From Dyadobacter sp. CY345 (GTDB lineage Bacteria; Bacteroidota; Bacteroidia; Cytophagales; Spirosomataceae), in assembly GCF_021502725.1 (NCBI RefSeq), contig NZ_JAKFFS010000006.1, positions 454,609 through 518,608 on the forward strand: 64,000 bases of DNA. The letters run 5' to 3'. A model generated the notes under the pieces. The model was not told the DNA's origin and made no database searches. It was given only the letters and a program-made list of their open reading frames with translations. Within the stretch, counting starts at the first letter, position 1. The number at the start of each line of letters is the position of its first letter. This document shows, one piece after another, positions 25,390-33,578 of this stretch. Made by a program: the position numbers and the translations under genes.

Positions 25390-25402
25390 TTTTCAGGCAG
25401 TT

Positions 25403-25440
25403 CCGGAAAAGCAGCGACAGCAAAATAGCTGCCTTTCCGG
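25403..25440. terminator. Hairpin between convergent genes
   Basis: CCGGAAAAGCAGC (25403-25415) pairs with 25428-25440 with one mismatch. It lies between the basic-protein gene and the convergent S41 peptidase gene. No long T-run follows, so termination is likely but not certain. Confidence 0.55.
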
Positions 25441-25467
25441 GAAATATCTGATCAATTGAAAGCAGCA

Positions 25468-26898
25468 TCACCGTTCTGCCGTTTGATTGGTTAGCGCATA
25501 TTCTAAAACTTTGTCACGGTTTTCCAGTAAATCTGCGGCGGTTTGCCTGATTTCAACATGGGGTAAAACCCCTCTCGACTCCTCGTTGGACGGTTTGACC
25601 GCAGCGTAATAAGCTGCAACAGGGATTCCGATATCATAGCCCGAAGCTGGCAGTTTTAAGATTATAAATGTCCCGCTATTGTCCCCTGAATAACCTCCTC
25701 CACTTTCTTCACCAATAAACTTTCCCCGATTTTCACTTTTAGCAACGGACAAAAATTCTGACGTCACCGAGAAGCTTAGCCCATCGACCAGAAAAGATAC
25801 GTTTTCTTTATATGCATTTTTCCTAGGTCGCTGAATCCCCAGATTTTTGTGGTGAGTCCATAAATATCCTCCATCTTTTCTCCTCCTGACCAATATGGAC
25901 GCAATGCCTGAGAACTTTGGGAAGTAGGCAAACTGCCGGTAGGTCACGTCCTTTTTCTTCCTGACATGCAGCTCAATCCGGTCGTAATACCTGAATTTGT
26001 CCACGGCTATATACGAATATAATTGCTTTCCCAACTTATCATTTCCCCCTTCGTTGCCACGCACGTCAATAATCAGATGTTTAATTTGTTTACTGGAAAA
26101 TTCATTAAATGAAGTTTTCAAAAACTTTGAAAAATCCCGGTTTGAATGTTCCGGCATAAAACTCGCTACTCGCAACAAGGCTGTTGATTCGTTCAAAAAG
26201 GTCAATTCATTCTTTTTTCCATGCACGACAACCTCCTTATCCAGCTCCTTCCATGCTGCTGCCGAAATTGGCGGCAAATCCAGCATTTCGGTATTTCCTG
26301 ACTGATCCGTCACTTTTATCCGGAAAGAAGATTCCAGAGTCTGAATAAAGTCAGCATACCAGGCACTGAAATATTGCTGAATTTGTGCATCTGCCGAGGT
26401 TTTTCCTTTTCCATCTACAAACATATTTCGCCTTAGAGTTTCGATAATTCCCGAGACAGACTTCCCATTAATCTCCTGAATGAATTTCCCCCTTAGATTT
26501 TCGCGGGCAGCTTTGACTATAAGTAAATTATCATCTTCATCAAAACGGACGATGATTGGCAGCACCTTGTCAGCATGAAAATAAAATGGAAATTCCTTGA
26601 ACGGTGGCAGAAATTTGACGTGCCCGCATTTGATTGTAACCATCAACGGATTAACCAACCGAAAGAAATCTATCCTGCTAACAGAATCCTGTCTTTGTAT
26701 CCCGCCGGCGATTGAATCAAAGCGGGAATTAAAGGCGACCTGCTGACCAAACCGGTTCAATCCCGGATGAATTTCCTCCACAGATTTCCTGATAATCTTT
26801 AAATCTTTAAGAGCCTGGTCACGGCCAAGTTTCAACGCTTGTCCCCAGCAACTCGCAACTGTTGTAGCTAATAAAATAATTAGAATAATGTTTTTCAT
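25468..26898 (-). CDS. S41 family peptidase (tail-specific protease-like), exported
   Basis: A 476-residue serine peptidase of family S41 (C-terminal-processing/tricorn-like). A signal peptide is followed by VASC at residues 14-17, a possible lipobox, so it may be a lipoprotein. Residues from about 25-280 form an N-terminal domain and a PDZ-like part (VKAARENLRGKFIQEINGKS). The catalytic core contains HLIIDVRGNEGGND and VSFLVDGLSFSVTSEFLSVA, where the Ser of F-S-V-T-S-E is the expected nucleophile region, and GKFIGEESGGGYSGDNSG. It acts on unfolded or secreted proteins in the periplasm or at the surface; its substrate is unknown. Confidence 0.85.
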   Translation of the reverse strand: MKNIILIILLATTVASCWGQALKLGRDQALKDLKIIRKSVEEIHPGLNRFGQQVAFNSRFDSIAGGIQRQDSVSRIDFFRLVNPLMVTIKCGHVKFLPPFKEFPFYFHADKVLPIIVRFDEDDNLLIVKAARENLRGKFIQEINGKSVSGIIETLRRNMFVDGKGKTSADAQIQQYFSAWYADFIQTLESSFRIKVTDQSGNTEMLDLPPISAAAWKELDKEVVVHGKKNELTFLNESTALLRVASFMPEHSNRDFSKFLKTSFNEFSSKQIKHLIIDVRGNEGGNDKLGKQLYSYIAVDKFRYYDRIELHVRKKKDVTYRQFAYFPKFSGIASILVRRRKDGGYLWTHHKNLGIQRPRKNAYKENVSFLVDGLSFSVTSEFLSVAKSENRGKFIGEESGGGYSGDNSGTFIILKLPASGYDIGIPVAAYYAAVKPSNEESRGVLPHVEIRQTAADLLENRDKVLEYALTNQTAER

Positions 26899-26993
26899 GG
26901 CCTATATTTTTGGACAAAAATCCACGCTAATAGTGACTGTACGGTCTTTCCCGATAAGTTCGGACCTATTAATTTTGTCAGACAAAACTTAAT

Positions 26994-28129
26994 ATGATGG
27001 TAACAGCAGTTTTATGTTCGGGAATAGTACAAGGCGCTCTACTCGTGCTGCTTTTATGTCAAAAAAAATTAATACAACCTCAAACCGGATATTGGCTTTA
27101 CTGATATTTCTCATCGTGGCACATCTGAACTTGATCGCCATAGATGTCAACAATATGTTCGTCCGTTTCCCTCACCTGAGCAGGTTATCATGGTTGCTGC
27201 CGCTGTGTTATGGGCCGCTGATATTGCTGTTAACGAAAAGCCTGGTCTCAAAAAATTTCAAATTCGGGCGCCTTCATATCCTGTATTTTTTACCATTTAT
27301 AACGTATCTGATTATACTGACTCCCTTCTATTTTCAAAGCGCGTCAGAAAAAATCTTATACCTATCGGATCAAGAAAAAGTCTTGAAAGCCGATTTTGGC
27401 TGGATGAACCATTTGACAAATTATTTTCACGTCGGTTTTGCAATCGCTGCTTTATTTGTGTACAAATCTCACGACAAAACGGCGTTGCGTTCACAATCAG
27501 CCAGAAAAACATGGCTTGGAAGATTTCTCTATTTTATTTTTGCAATATTGGTATTATCCCTTTTTACTTTTTACACAAAAAAACTGGGGATAGAACCTTT
27601 TGCAGCGATATACCCAAATCATTTTCTTCTGGTAATCGCTCTGGTTTATTGGATTGCCTATAAAATCTTACAGGAAAAGCCGGAATTTATTTACTTGACT
27701 GAGACCGATAAATATTCTGACAATCAGCCAAAATACCTCAAAACAGGACTTGATATTGAGACTTCGAGAATTTCTGCAAAAAGACTTTTACACCATATGA
27801 AATTGGAAAAACCTTATCTCGATCCTTCGCTGACTATAACGGATTTGGGGAAAATGCTATCACTTTCCAAACATCAGATTTCGCAGGTTATAAATGCAGA
27901 ATTTGATGCGAATTTTTATGAATTCATCAATAATTACCGCATTGAAGAGTTTAAACGTCAATGTCAAAATCCTGCAAATGCTCATCTTTCACTTCTTGGA
28001 ATTGCTTTTGAGGCTGGTTTCAACTCGAAGGCAACCTTTAATCAGGTTTTCAAAAAGAAAGAAGGGATTACGCCTTCGGAATTTGTTAAAGGAATAAAAC
28101 GTAAAGATTATTTTATCAAACAGGCATAG
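26994..28129 (+). CDS. AraC-family regulator with 7-TM-type N-terminus; reading frame broken at an A8 run
   Basis: Membrane-bound AraC/XylS-type transcription regulator. The C-terminal DNA-binding domain is complete: ITDLGKMLSLSKHQISQVIN is the first helix-turn-helix and LGIAFEAGFNSKATFNQVFK the second. The N-terminal part has about six to seven hydrophobic helices as in the 7TMR-like AraC group. The longest single frame starts at 27014, but the conserved first helix lies in another frame: ATG at 26994 gives MMVTAVLCSGIVQGALLVLL then LCQKK, which matches the family start and must join N-T-T-S-N-R-I-L-A-L-L in the main frame. A one-base shift at the run of eight A (27061-27068) would restore it; unshifted, the first frame stops at 27102. 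Confidence 0.8.
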
Positions 28130-28280
28130 AGATTCCCGTTTCACACCAGATAATACCGGATTATGCCAATGGTATATTTCGTTTTCAAACAATTGCTGCA
28201 TTTCTTACTGGAAAAATAGGAATGAAAGAACAATTTTTCAGGCAAACAACCCTCTGTTTTTAAAAACGCTGGTTAATCAA

Positions 28281-28288
28281 TATCTTTG
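28281..28288 (+). promoter_or_regulatory. Candidate -7 promoter box TATCTTTG
   Basis: Exact match to TAnnTTTG just upstream of the purine permease start (28306). If used, the 5' leader would be only about ten bases, which fits the absence of a visible ribosome-binding site. No clear -33 TTG. Confidence 0.45.
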
Positions 28289-28305
28289 AAATAAACCCCA
28301 GCGCT

Positions 28306-29604
28306 ATGTTTTCCCTCTCCGGATTAAAAGAAAATAATACCACAGTTTCAACTGAAATCCTAGCCGGCGTATCTTCATTTTTGGCAACAGCTTATATCAT
28401 CGTTGTCAATCCATCCATTTTGAGTCAAACAGGGATGCCGTTTTCAGCCGTCCTTACTGCTACAATTTTGGTTTCATTTTTCAGCAGTTTCATGATGGGT
28501 TGGTATGCGAACAATCCAATTTTGGTTGCGCCCGGAATGGGACTAAATGCTTTTTTCACCTTTACAGCAGTCTTCACCGAAAAGCTCAGCTGGCAGGTTG
28601 CATTGGGAACTGTTTTCTGGTCAGGAATATTTTTTCTGCTATTATCTGTTTTCAACATCCGGTCCTATATCGTAAAAGCAATTCCGAAACCGCTTCGTTA
28701 CGCCATTGCATCAGGAATTGGGCTTTTTATAACGCTGATTGGTTTTTCCAATGCAAAATTTATTGTGGCAAATCCTGTTACGATGGTTAGCCTCGGAAAC
28801 CTGAATGCTTCTACCTGTACATTTCTGGTCGGTTTGCTGGTCACCGTGATTCTTTTAAACCGGCATGTGAAAGGCAGTATTCTGATTGGTATAGTCGTAA
28901 CGAGCATTCTTGCATGGCCAATCGGACGATATTACGGTGGGAATGAACCCCTGGTGACGATCACTGAATTTGTTGCCAGACCTGATTTCAGTTTGTTATT
29001 TCAACTTGATCTGGTTAATTCATTGCAATGGAGCCTTGCCCCGATCATCCTTGCCTTTGTCTTCACCGATATGTTTGATAGTCTATCAACTTTCGTTGGC
29101 CTTGCCGAAGCTGCGAATCTTTTAGACGAAAACGGTGAACCCAAAAACATCCGGAAATCACTGATCGTCGACGCTTTTTCAACGACCCTTGCCGGGCTTA
29201 CGGGCAGCAGTCCTGGTACTGCCTACATTGAATCTGCTGTGGGTATTGAGCAAGGTGGTAAAACCGGTTTGACTGCGATGGTTGGAGCTTTGCTGTTTCT
29301 TCCGTTTCTATTTCTATCGCCAATTCTCAGCGCAGTTCCTTCCATTGCGACGGCGCCTGCGCTTGTTTTAGTTGGCGTGTTTATGATGAAACCTGTTGTA
29401 AAAATAAATTGGAACGATCTGAGTGAGGCCTTTCCGGCATTTCTGGCGATGGTGCTTATACCTTTTACGTATTCCATTACGCAGGGAATTATCTGGGGAT
29501 TTTTGAGCTGGACTGTCTTACACATCGCGACCGGGAAAACCCGCGAAATCAGTTTGGCACTCTGGATTATTGACTTATTTGCAATTTTAGCTTTAATACT
29601 ATAA
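28306..29604 (+). CDS. NCS2 family purine (adenine/guanine/hypoxanthine) permease
   Basis: A 432-residue inner-membrane symporter of the AzgA-like branch of the NCS2 family. Conserved landmarks are LAGVSSFLATAYIIVVNPSIL near the N-terminus, MGWYANNPILVAPGMGLNAF, FVFTDMFDSLSTFVGLAEAA (nucleobase-site region) and SSPGTAYIESAVGIEQGGKT. About 12-14 helices are expected, two being short as in the UraA fold. It imports free purine bases with protons. Its stop codon is 8 bp before the next gene, which makes adenine from methylthioadenosine, so a scavenging pair is likely. Confidence 0.9.
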   Translation: MFSLSGLKENNTTVSTEILAGVSSFLATAYIIVVNPSILSQTGMPFSAVLTATILVSFFSSFMMGWYANNPILVAPGMGLNAFFTFTAVFTEKLSWQVALGTVFWSGIFFLLLSVFNIRSYIVKAIPKPLRYAIASGIGLFITLIGFSNAKFIVANPVTMVSLGNLNASTCTFLVGLLVTVILLNRHVKGSILIGIVVTSILAWPIGRYYGGNEPLVTITEFVARPDFSLLFQLDLVNSLQWSLAPIILAFVFTDMFDSLSTFVGLAEAANLLDENGEPKNIRKSLIVDAFSTTLAGLTGSSPGTAYIESAVGIEQGGKTGLTAMVGALLFLPFLFLSPILSAVPSIATAPALVLVGVFMMKPVVKINWNDLSEAFPAFLAMVLIPFTYSITQGIIWGFLSWTVLHIATGKTREISLALWIIDLFAILALIL

Positions 29605-29612
29605 CAATTTAT

Positions 29613-30419
29613 ATGAGAAAAAAATACCTGCTTTCGCTCCTGCTTTTTGCTTCATCTTTCAATACCTTTTCCCAAAATATCACAGGCGTCCTCGGTGCTT
29701 TTCCGCCTGAACTTGTCTTGCTGCGGAGTAAAATGGAAAACAGGAAAGATACCGTCATTGCCCAAACGCTTTTCTCCAAAGGCATGCTGAACGGAAAATT
29801 GATTGTCCTTGCACAGACGGGAATCGGAAAAGTAAACGCGGCTATCACCACCACGCTGATGATCGAACATTTCAAACCTTCGGAAATCGTATTTTCCGGA
29901 ATTGCCGGAGGAGTGGATACTTCTCTTAATCCAGGCGACATCGTGATTGGAACAGAAGTAAAATATCACGATTATGGTGCTATTGAAGATACGGGCATGA
30001 TTTACACGCCGACAAAAAACCCTTATGATATGGCTGAAAATCCCATCACTTTTAAATGTGATTCGGCGTTGATCCAGAAAGCGGTTTCTATTTCGAAAAG
30101 TTTAACTTTTGAAAAAGTAAAACGCGAAAATGGAAGTTTTTTTCCAACTATCACCAAGGGGATTGTCGTTACTGGTGATGTTTTTGTAGCCTCCGAAATT
30201 GCGACCAAACGTTTAAGAAAAGACCTGAATGCAGCCGTGACTGAAATGGAAGGGGCTGCCATCGCCCAAACCTGTTATCAGCAAAAAGTACCATTTCTAA
30301 TTATTCGCAGCCTGAGCGATAATGCGAACAAAAAAGCATCTGCCGATGTAAAGAATTTCTATCAGATCGCCGCGGAAAATGCAGCGATCATGGTGATGGG
30401 TGTCGTAGGTAAAATTTAA
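29613..30419 (+). CDS. Exported 5'-methylthioadenosine/S-adenosylhomocysteine nucleosidase
   Basis: A 268-residue nucleosidase of the purine nucleoside phosphorylase/MTAN fold, which splits MTA or SAH into adenine and the sugar. Unlike cytosolic Pfs/MtnN it has an obvious signal peptide ending in FNTFSQ. Catalytic landmarks are present: GVLGAFPPELVLL (Glu near residue 33 corresponding to the family G-A-M-E-E-E), FSGIAGGVDTSLNPGDIVIG, AVTEMEGAAIAQTC, and RSLSDNANKKA, where the Asp protonates the base. It forms a two-gene unit with the purine permease, implying periplasmic nucleoside cleavage followed by base import (inference). Confidence 0.88.
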   Translation: MRKKYLLSLLLFASSFNTFSQNITGVLGAFPPELVLLRSKMENRKDTVIAQTLFSKGMLNGKLIVLAQTGIGKVNAAITTTLMIEHFKPSEIVFSGIAGGVDTSLNPGDIVIGTEVKYHDYGAIEDTGMIYTPTKNPYDMAENPITFKCDSALIQKAVSISKSLTFEKVKRENGSFFPTITKGIVVTGDVFVASEIATKRLRKDLNAAVTEMEGAAIAQTCYQQKVPFLIIRSLSDNANKKASADVKNFYQIAAENAAIMVMGVVGKI

Positions 30420-30427
30420 ATAACCGA

Positions 30428-30895
30428 TCACACTTCCCCAGTTCTCCGGCTCGGTAAAGAAAAATCAGTAGTGATTTCCCGAACGGGTGCAGAAGTCAGC
30501 TTAACAGGTTCATTAAAAAGTTTATTTACTTCCTGCTGAATATCGGCCCAACATGTCACTTTCTTGATATAACGACCCGGGACTGGCTTAGTATTGATGC
30601 CCTGTTTGAAAAGCCAGTCGGCGCTCTCATAGGAAAAGATTAAAATCGGGAGCTCCGGCTTATGTTTAATCGTGTATTTGATCAACGACAGCACCTGCTC
30701 GTCCTGCTTGTTTAATGAAACAATGAAGAGATCATAGTTTTGCTTTACTTCATTCACTTTGAAAAGTGAGGATTGCAAAATCTGGCTGATACTTTCTGCC
30801 GTTTCAATTTTGATGTTTTTATTTTCTCTCTCTAACCGACTGGATATCCCGATTTTGAAGATTGATTCACTTTCTAAAATCAAAAGATTATACAT
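30428..30895 (-). CDS. Pseudo-receiver (degenerate response-regulator) protein
   Basis: A 155-residue protein with the length and secondary structure of a receiver domain and a 30-residue tail, but no output domain. MYNLLILESESIFKIGISSR corresponds to the first strand and acidic pocket (E8, E10 in place of Asp). The expected phospho-acceptor Asp in D-L-F-I-V-S-L is Ser60. The region PILIFSYES replaces the usual Thr/Ser switch, and YIKK matches the conserved Lys. It is therefore likely not phosphorylated in the usual way. Its stop is 8 bp from the convergent nucleosidase gene, leaving no room for a terminator. Confidence 0.6.
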   Translation of the reverse strand: MYNLLILESESIFKIGISSRLERENKNIKIETAESISQILQSSLFKVNEVKQNYDLFIVSLNKQDEQVLSLIKYTIKHKPELPILIFSYESADWLFKQGINTKPVPGRYIKKVTCWADIQQEVNKLFNEPVKLTSAPVREITTDFSLPSRRTGEV

Positions 30896-31125
30896 AAAAA
30901 ACTGACAATTTTGAGGATGGTGTTACAAGGGCTTTGGAAAACAAATTTAAGCGAGAAATCACAATTAAAACTATGTGGACCCGTAAATTAATGTAGAATT
31001 ATTTTGATTAACCTACATTAGCTTCCAAATACCGAAGGCATGCAGTATTTGATCAGATAACAATACCTTAAAATCAAAAATTTAATATTTTAGTAATTTT
31101 AGCTCTCGAATTTATCAGCTCTAAG

Positions 31126-31932
31126 ATGATCTTTCTCAAATCCTTACTTTTTTTCGCAAGCCTGACGGCGTCGTTGCAATTTTCTAAATCTTACTCCCAG
31201 ACTATCACAGAGATACAAAGATTTCAGGTATCCGAAGCAAAACAAGCCGTTGCAGTTGATGAGCAATACTTTTATGTGATCAATAATAGTACAATTTTAA
31301 AATACACCAAAGCGGACGGCAAGCAAGTGTCCAGTTGGGAAGGAACCAAAGATGGTATCAAACATCTCAACAGCGGTGTAGTGATTGACGGAAAATTGTA
31401 TTGCGCCAACTCGAATTATCCCGAAATTCCTATGGCAAGCAGCATCGAAATATTTGACACAAAAAATTTACAACACATTGGTAACCATAGTTTTGGAATT
31501 GCAGAACATGGCTCCCTAACCTGGATTGATCAAAAAGATGGCTTTTGGTGGGTCGGTTTTGCGCATTATGGCGGGAAGGAATCCAGTGAAGGAAGAGACG
31601 TTCGCTGGACTTCGCTGGTGCGGTATGACAAAGAATTCCGACAACTTGAATCCTGGATTTTTCCTAAAAATATTGTTGAAGTGTTCACCCCGAAAAGCAA
31701 CTCCGGCGGTGCCTGGGGAAATAATGGTTTACTATACTGCACGGGGCACGACCGGCCGGAAGTATACGTTATGAAAATTCCAAAATCGGGTTACACGATT
31801 GAACATATTGCAACGCTGCCTGCATCAATTCATGGACAAGGCATTGCAATGGACCGTTCTGTTCAGAAAAAACAGATAATTTATGGGTTGAACAGAGCGA
31901 CAAACACAGTCACAATTTCGGAAATTAAGTAA
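31126..31932 (+). CDS. Secreted beta-propeller-like protein
   Basis: A 268-residue exported protein (signal peptide ends at SYSQ). The mature part consists of short repeated strands such as QAVAVDEQYFYVINNSTILK, GVVIDGKLYCANSN and GIAMDRSVQKKQIIYGLNRA, with Asp/Gly turns, compatible with a small six-bladed propeller. Similar Bacteroidota proteins have been called cycloisomerases on weak likeness to lactonase-type propellers. I see no catalytic motif that proves this. It is alone on its transcript, with an upstream AT-rich gap of about 230 bp. Confidence 0.55.
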   Translation: MIFLKSLLFFASLTASLQFSKSYSQTITEIQRFQVSEAKQAVAVDEQYFYVINNSTILKYTKADGKQVSSWEGTKDGIKHLNSGVVIDGKLYCANSNYPEIPMASSIEIFDTKNLQHIGNHSFGIAEHGSLTWIDQKDGFWWVGFAHYGGKESSEGRDVRWTSLVRYDKEFRQLESWIFPKNIVEVFTPKSNSGGAWGNNGLLYCTGHDRPEVYVMKIPKSGYTIEHIATLPASIHGQGIAMDRSVQKKQIIYGLNRATNTVTISEIK

Positions 31933-32057
31933 TGCAAAACATCAAAAATTTACGACTTTTCTGATTCTATGAATTGATCAGCGAAGATCTTGATTCTAAA
32001 AGGTTGTAGATTATCACCCGACAGTTTTATCTCAAAACGGAAGTTTGTCTGAGCCAC

Positions 32058-32089
32058 TTGTTTCATTAGCAAACTTTTAAATACATTTA
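32058..32089 (+). promoter_or_regulatory. Candidate Bacteroidota-type promoter
   Basis: TTG (32058-32060) and TACATTTA (32082-32089) are separated by 21 bp, close to the -33/-7 arrangement with the last G changed to A. The box is about 43 bp upstream of the start of the NTF2-like lipoprotein gene. Confidence 0.35.
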
Positions 32090-32131
32090 GGTGACAAACT
32101 AGTTTTATCTGACCACCTGAATCTTAAAATT

Positions 32132-32569
32132 ATGAAAAAATTTACCTTCCTTTCTCTTTGTGTATTAACGCTATTTTCTTGCACCCAGAAACAGCAAAAC
32201 GACGGAAAAAATGAAAAATTAATTCGTCAATATTTCGAATCTTTCAATAAACATGACTGGAAAAGTCTTGCGAATTTTTATACCCAGACAGCCGAATTTA
32301 AAGATCCTTCGCTAGGTCAGGGAATTGTCAAACAAAACCGGGAGCAGATTGTTAAAAAATATAGCGAATTAAGTCAAACTTTCCCTGATGTTACAGACAA
32401 GGTGCTGAATATCTATCCGTCAGGTGAAAATCATGTGATCGTTGAATTTGTTTCCACAGGAACAGCTCCCGATAGTTCAAAATTTGAATTGCCGATTTGT
32501 ACAATTTTCAAAATTGAGAATGGACTGATAACAGAAGACTTTACCTATTACGATAATTTCGAAGAATAG
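32132..32569 (+). CDS. NTF2-like (SnoaL) lipoprotein
   Basis: A 145-residue protein with a lipoprotein signal (LFSCTQ, Cys near residue 15). The mature part is an NTF2/SnoaL-like cone fold: LIRQYFESFNKHDWKSLANF and YTQTAEFKDPSLGQG, with VEFVSTGTAPDSSKFELP and ENGLITEDFTYYDNFEE. Proteins of this fold are isomerases, binding proteins or unknown. It is followed 23 bp later by the DMT transporter gene, with which it may form an operon. Confidence 0.8.
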   Translation: MKKFTFLSLCVLTLFSCTQKQQNDGKNEKLIRQYFESFNKHDWKSLANFYTQTAEFKDPSLGQGIVKQNREQIVKKYSELSQTFPDVTDKVLNIYPSGENHVIVEFVSTGTAPDSSKFELPICTIFKIENGLITEDFTYYDNFEE

Positions 32570-32592
32570 CCGGTTCTTCTATAATACTAAAA

Positions 32593-33474
32593 ATGAAAAA
32601 AGCCTTTATTCAACTTCACATATCCATAATCCTTGCAGGATTCACGGGCGTTTTCGGGAAGGCAATATCACTTAACGAAGGCCTGCTGGTTTGGTACCGA
32701 ATGCTTATTTCCGGAATTTTGCTCCTCCTGATTTTAGGTGCTTCGAGAAAACTGAAAGCAGTTTCCAGAAAGGATTTTCAACGCATTGCGCTGACCGGCT
32801 GTTTGCTGGGACTACACTGGATTTTCTTTTATGGGAGCATTAAGTATTCGAATATTTCGGTCGGTGTAGTCTGTTTTTCCCTGACTGGATTTTTCACTGC
32901 CATCCTCGCCCCTATCCTGAATAAAAAGAAATTTGAAGCTTCGGAACTGCTGCTCAGCGGATTAACATTATTGGGAATCGGTCTGATTTTTAGTTTCGAT
33001 TCACAATATCGTACAGGTATTTTGCTCGGCGTGATGTCCTCGCTTTTGGTTGCATTTTACACAATCGCTAACGAGCGACTGGCTCATTCGTTTAAAAGTG
33101 AAGTCATTACGGTTTATCAAATGATCGGCGGAAGTATAGGTCTCGCTTTTCTGATGCCATTTTACCTTCATTATTTCCCCGTCGAAACGATGATTCCTTC
33201 CTGGCAGGATTTGGGTTACCTGATTATGTTGTCACTGTTCTGCACCGTTCTTTTGTACATGCTGCTAATCCAGGCGCTCAACAAAATTTCTGCATTTACC
33301 GTAAACCTGAGCTTCAACCTGGAACCTATTTATACGATCATCCTGGCCATTCTGATCTACAAAGAAAACCGGGAATTAACATGGCCATTTTACATCGGTC
33401 TTGGTTTGATTATACTCTCGGTTGTGCTGCAAATGGTCAAAGTATCAAGGCAACATAAAAAGGAATTGATTTAG
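32593..33474 (+). CDS. DMT-superfamily (EamA) transporter
   Basis: A 293-residue inner-membrane protein with ten helices made of two EamA repeats, each about 140 residues. LWWYR-type motif appears as GLLVWYRMLISGILLLL, GLHWIFFYGSIKYSNISVGV ends the first half, and LSFNLEPIYTIILAILIYKE (N-L-E-P) marks the end of the second half. Such proteins export or import small metabolites such as amino acids or nucleotides; the substrate is unknown. Confidence 0.9.
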   Translation: MKKAFIQLHISIILAGFTGVFGKAISLNEGLLVWYRMLISGILLLLILGASRKLKAVSRKDFQRIALTGCLLGLHWIFFYGSIKYSNISVGVVCFSLTGFFTAILAPILNKKKFEASELLLSGLTLLGIGLIFSFDSQYRTGILLGVMSSLLVAFYTIANERLAHSFKSEVITVYQMIGGSIGLAFLMPFYLHYFPVETMIPSWQDLGYLIMLSLFCTVLLYMLLIQALNKISAFTVNLSFNLEPIYTIILAILIYKENRELTWPFYIGLGLIILSVVLQMVKVSRQHKKELI

Positions 33475-33488
33475 TTTAACTTTTTAAT

Positions 33489-33524
33489 AATGAAAATGCT
33501 GCCCATAAGGACAGCATTTTCATT
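33489..33524. terminator. Bidirectional terminator
   Basis: AATGAAAATGCTG (33489-33501) pairs perfectly with CAGCATTTTCATT (33512-33524) across a 10-nt loop. It separates the DMT transporter gene and the convergent T9SS-substrate gene. Confidence 0.82.
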
Positions 33525-33578
33525 TTCGAGAAGGGGTTATAATATACTTAGCTTACAGTATGTATATAGTATTTCTAA

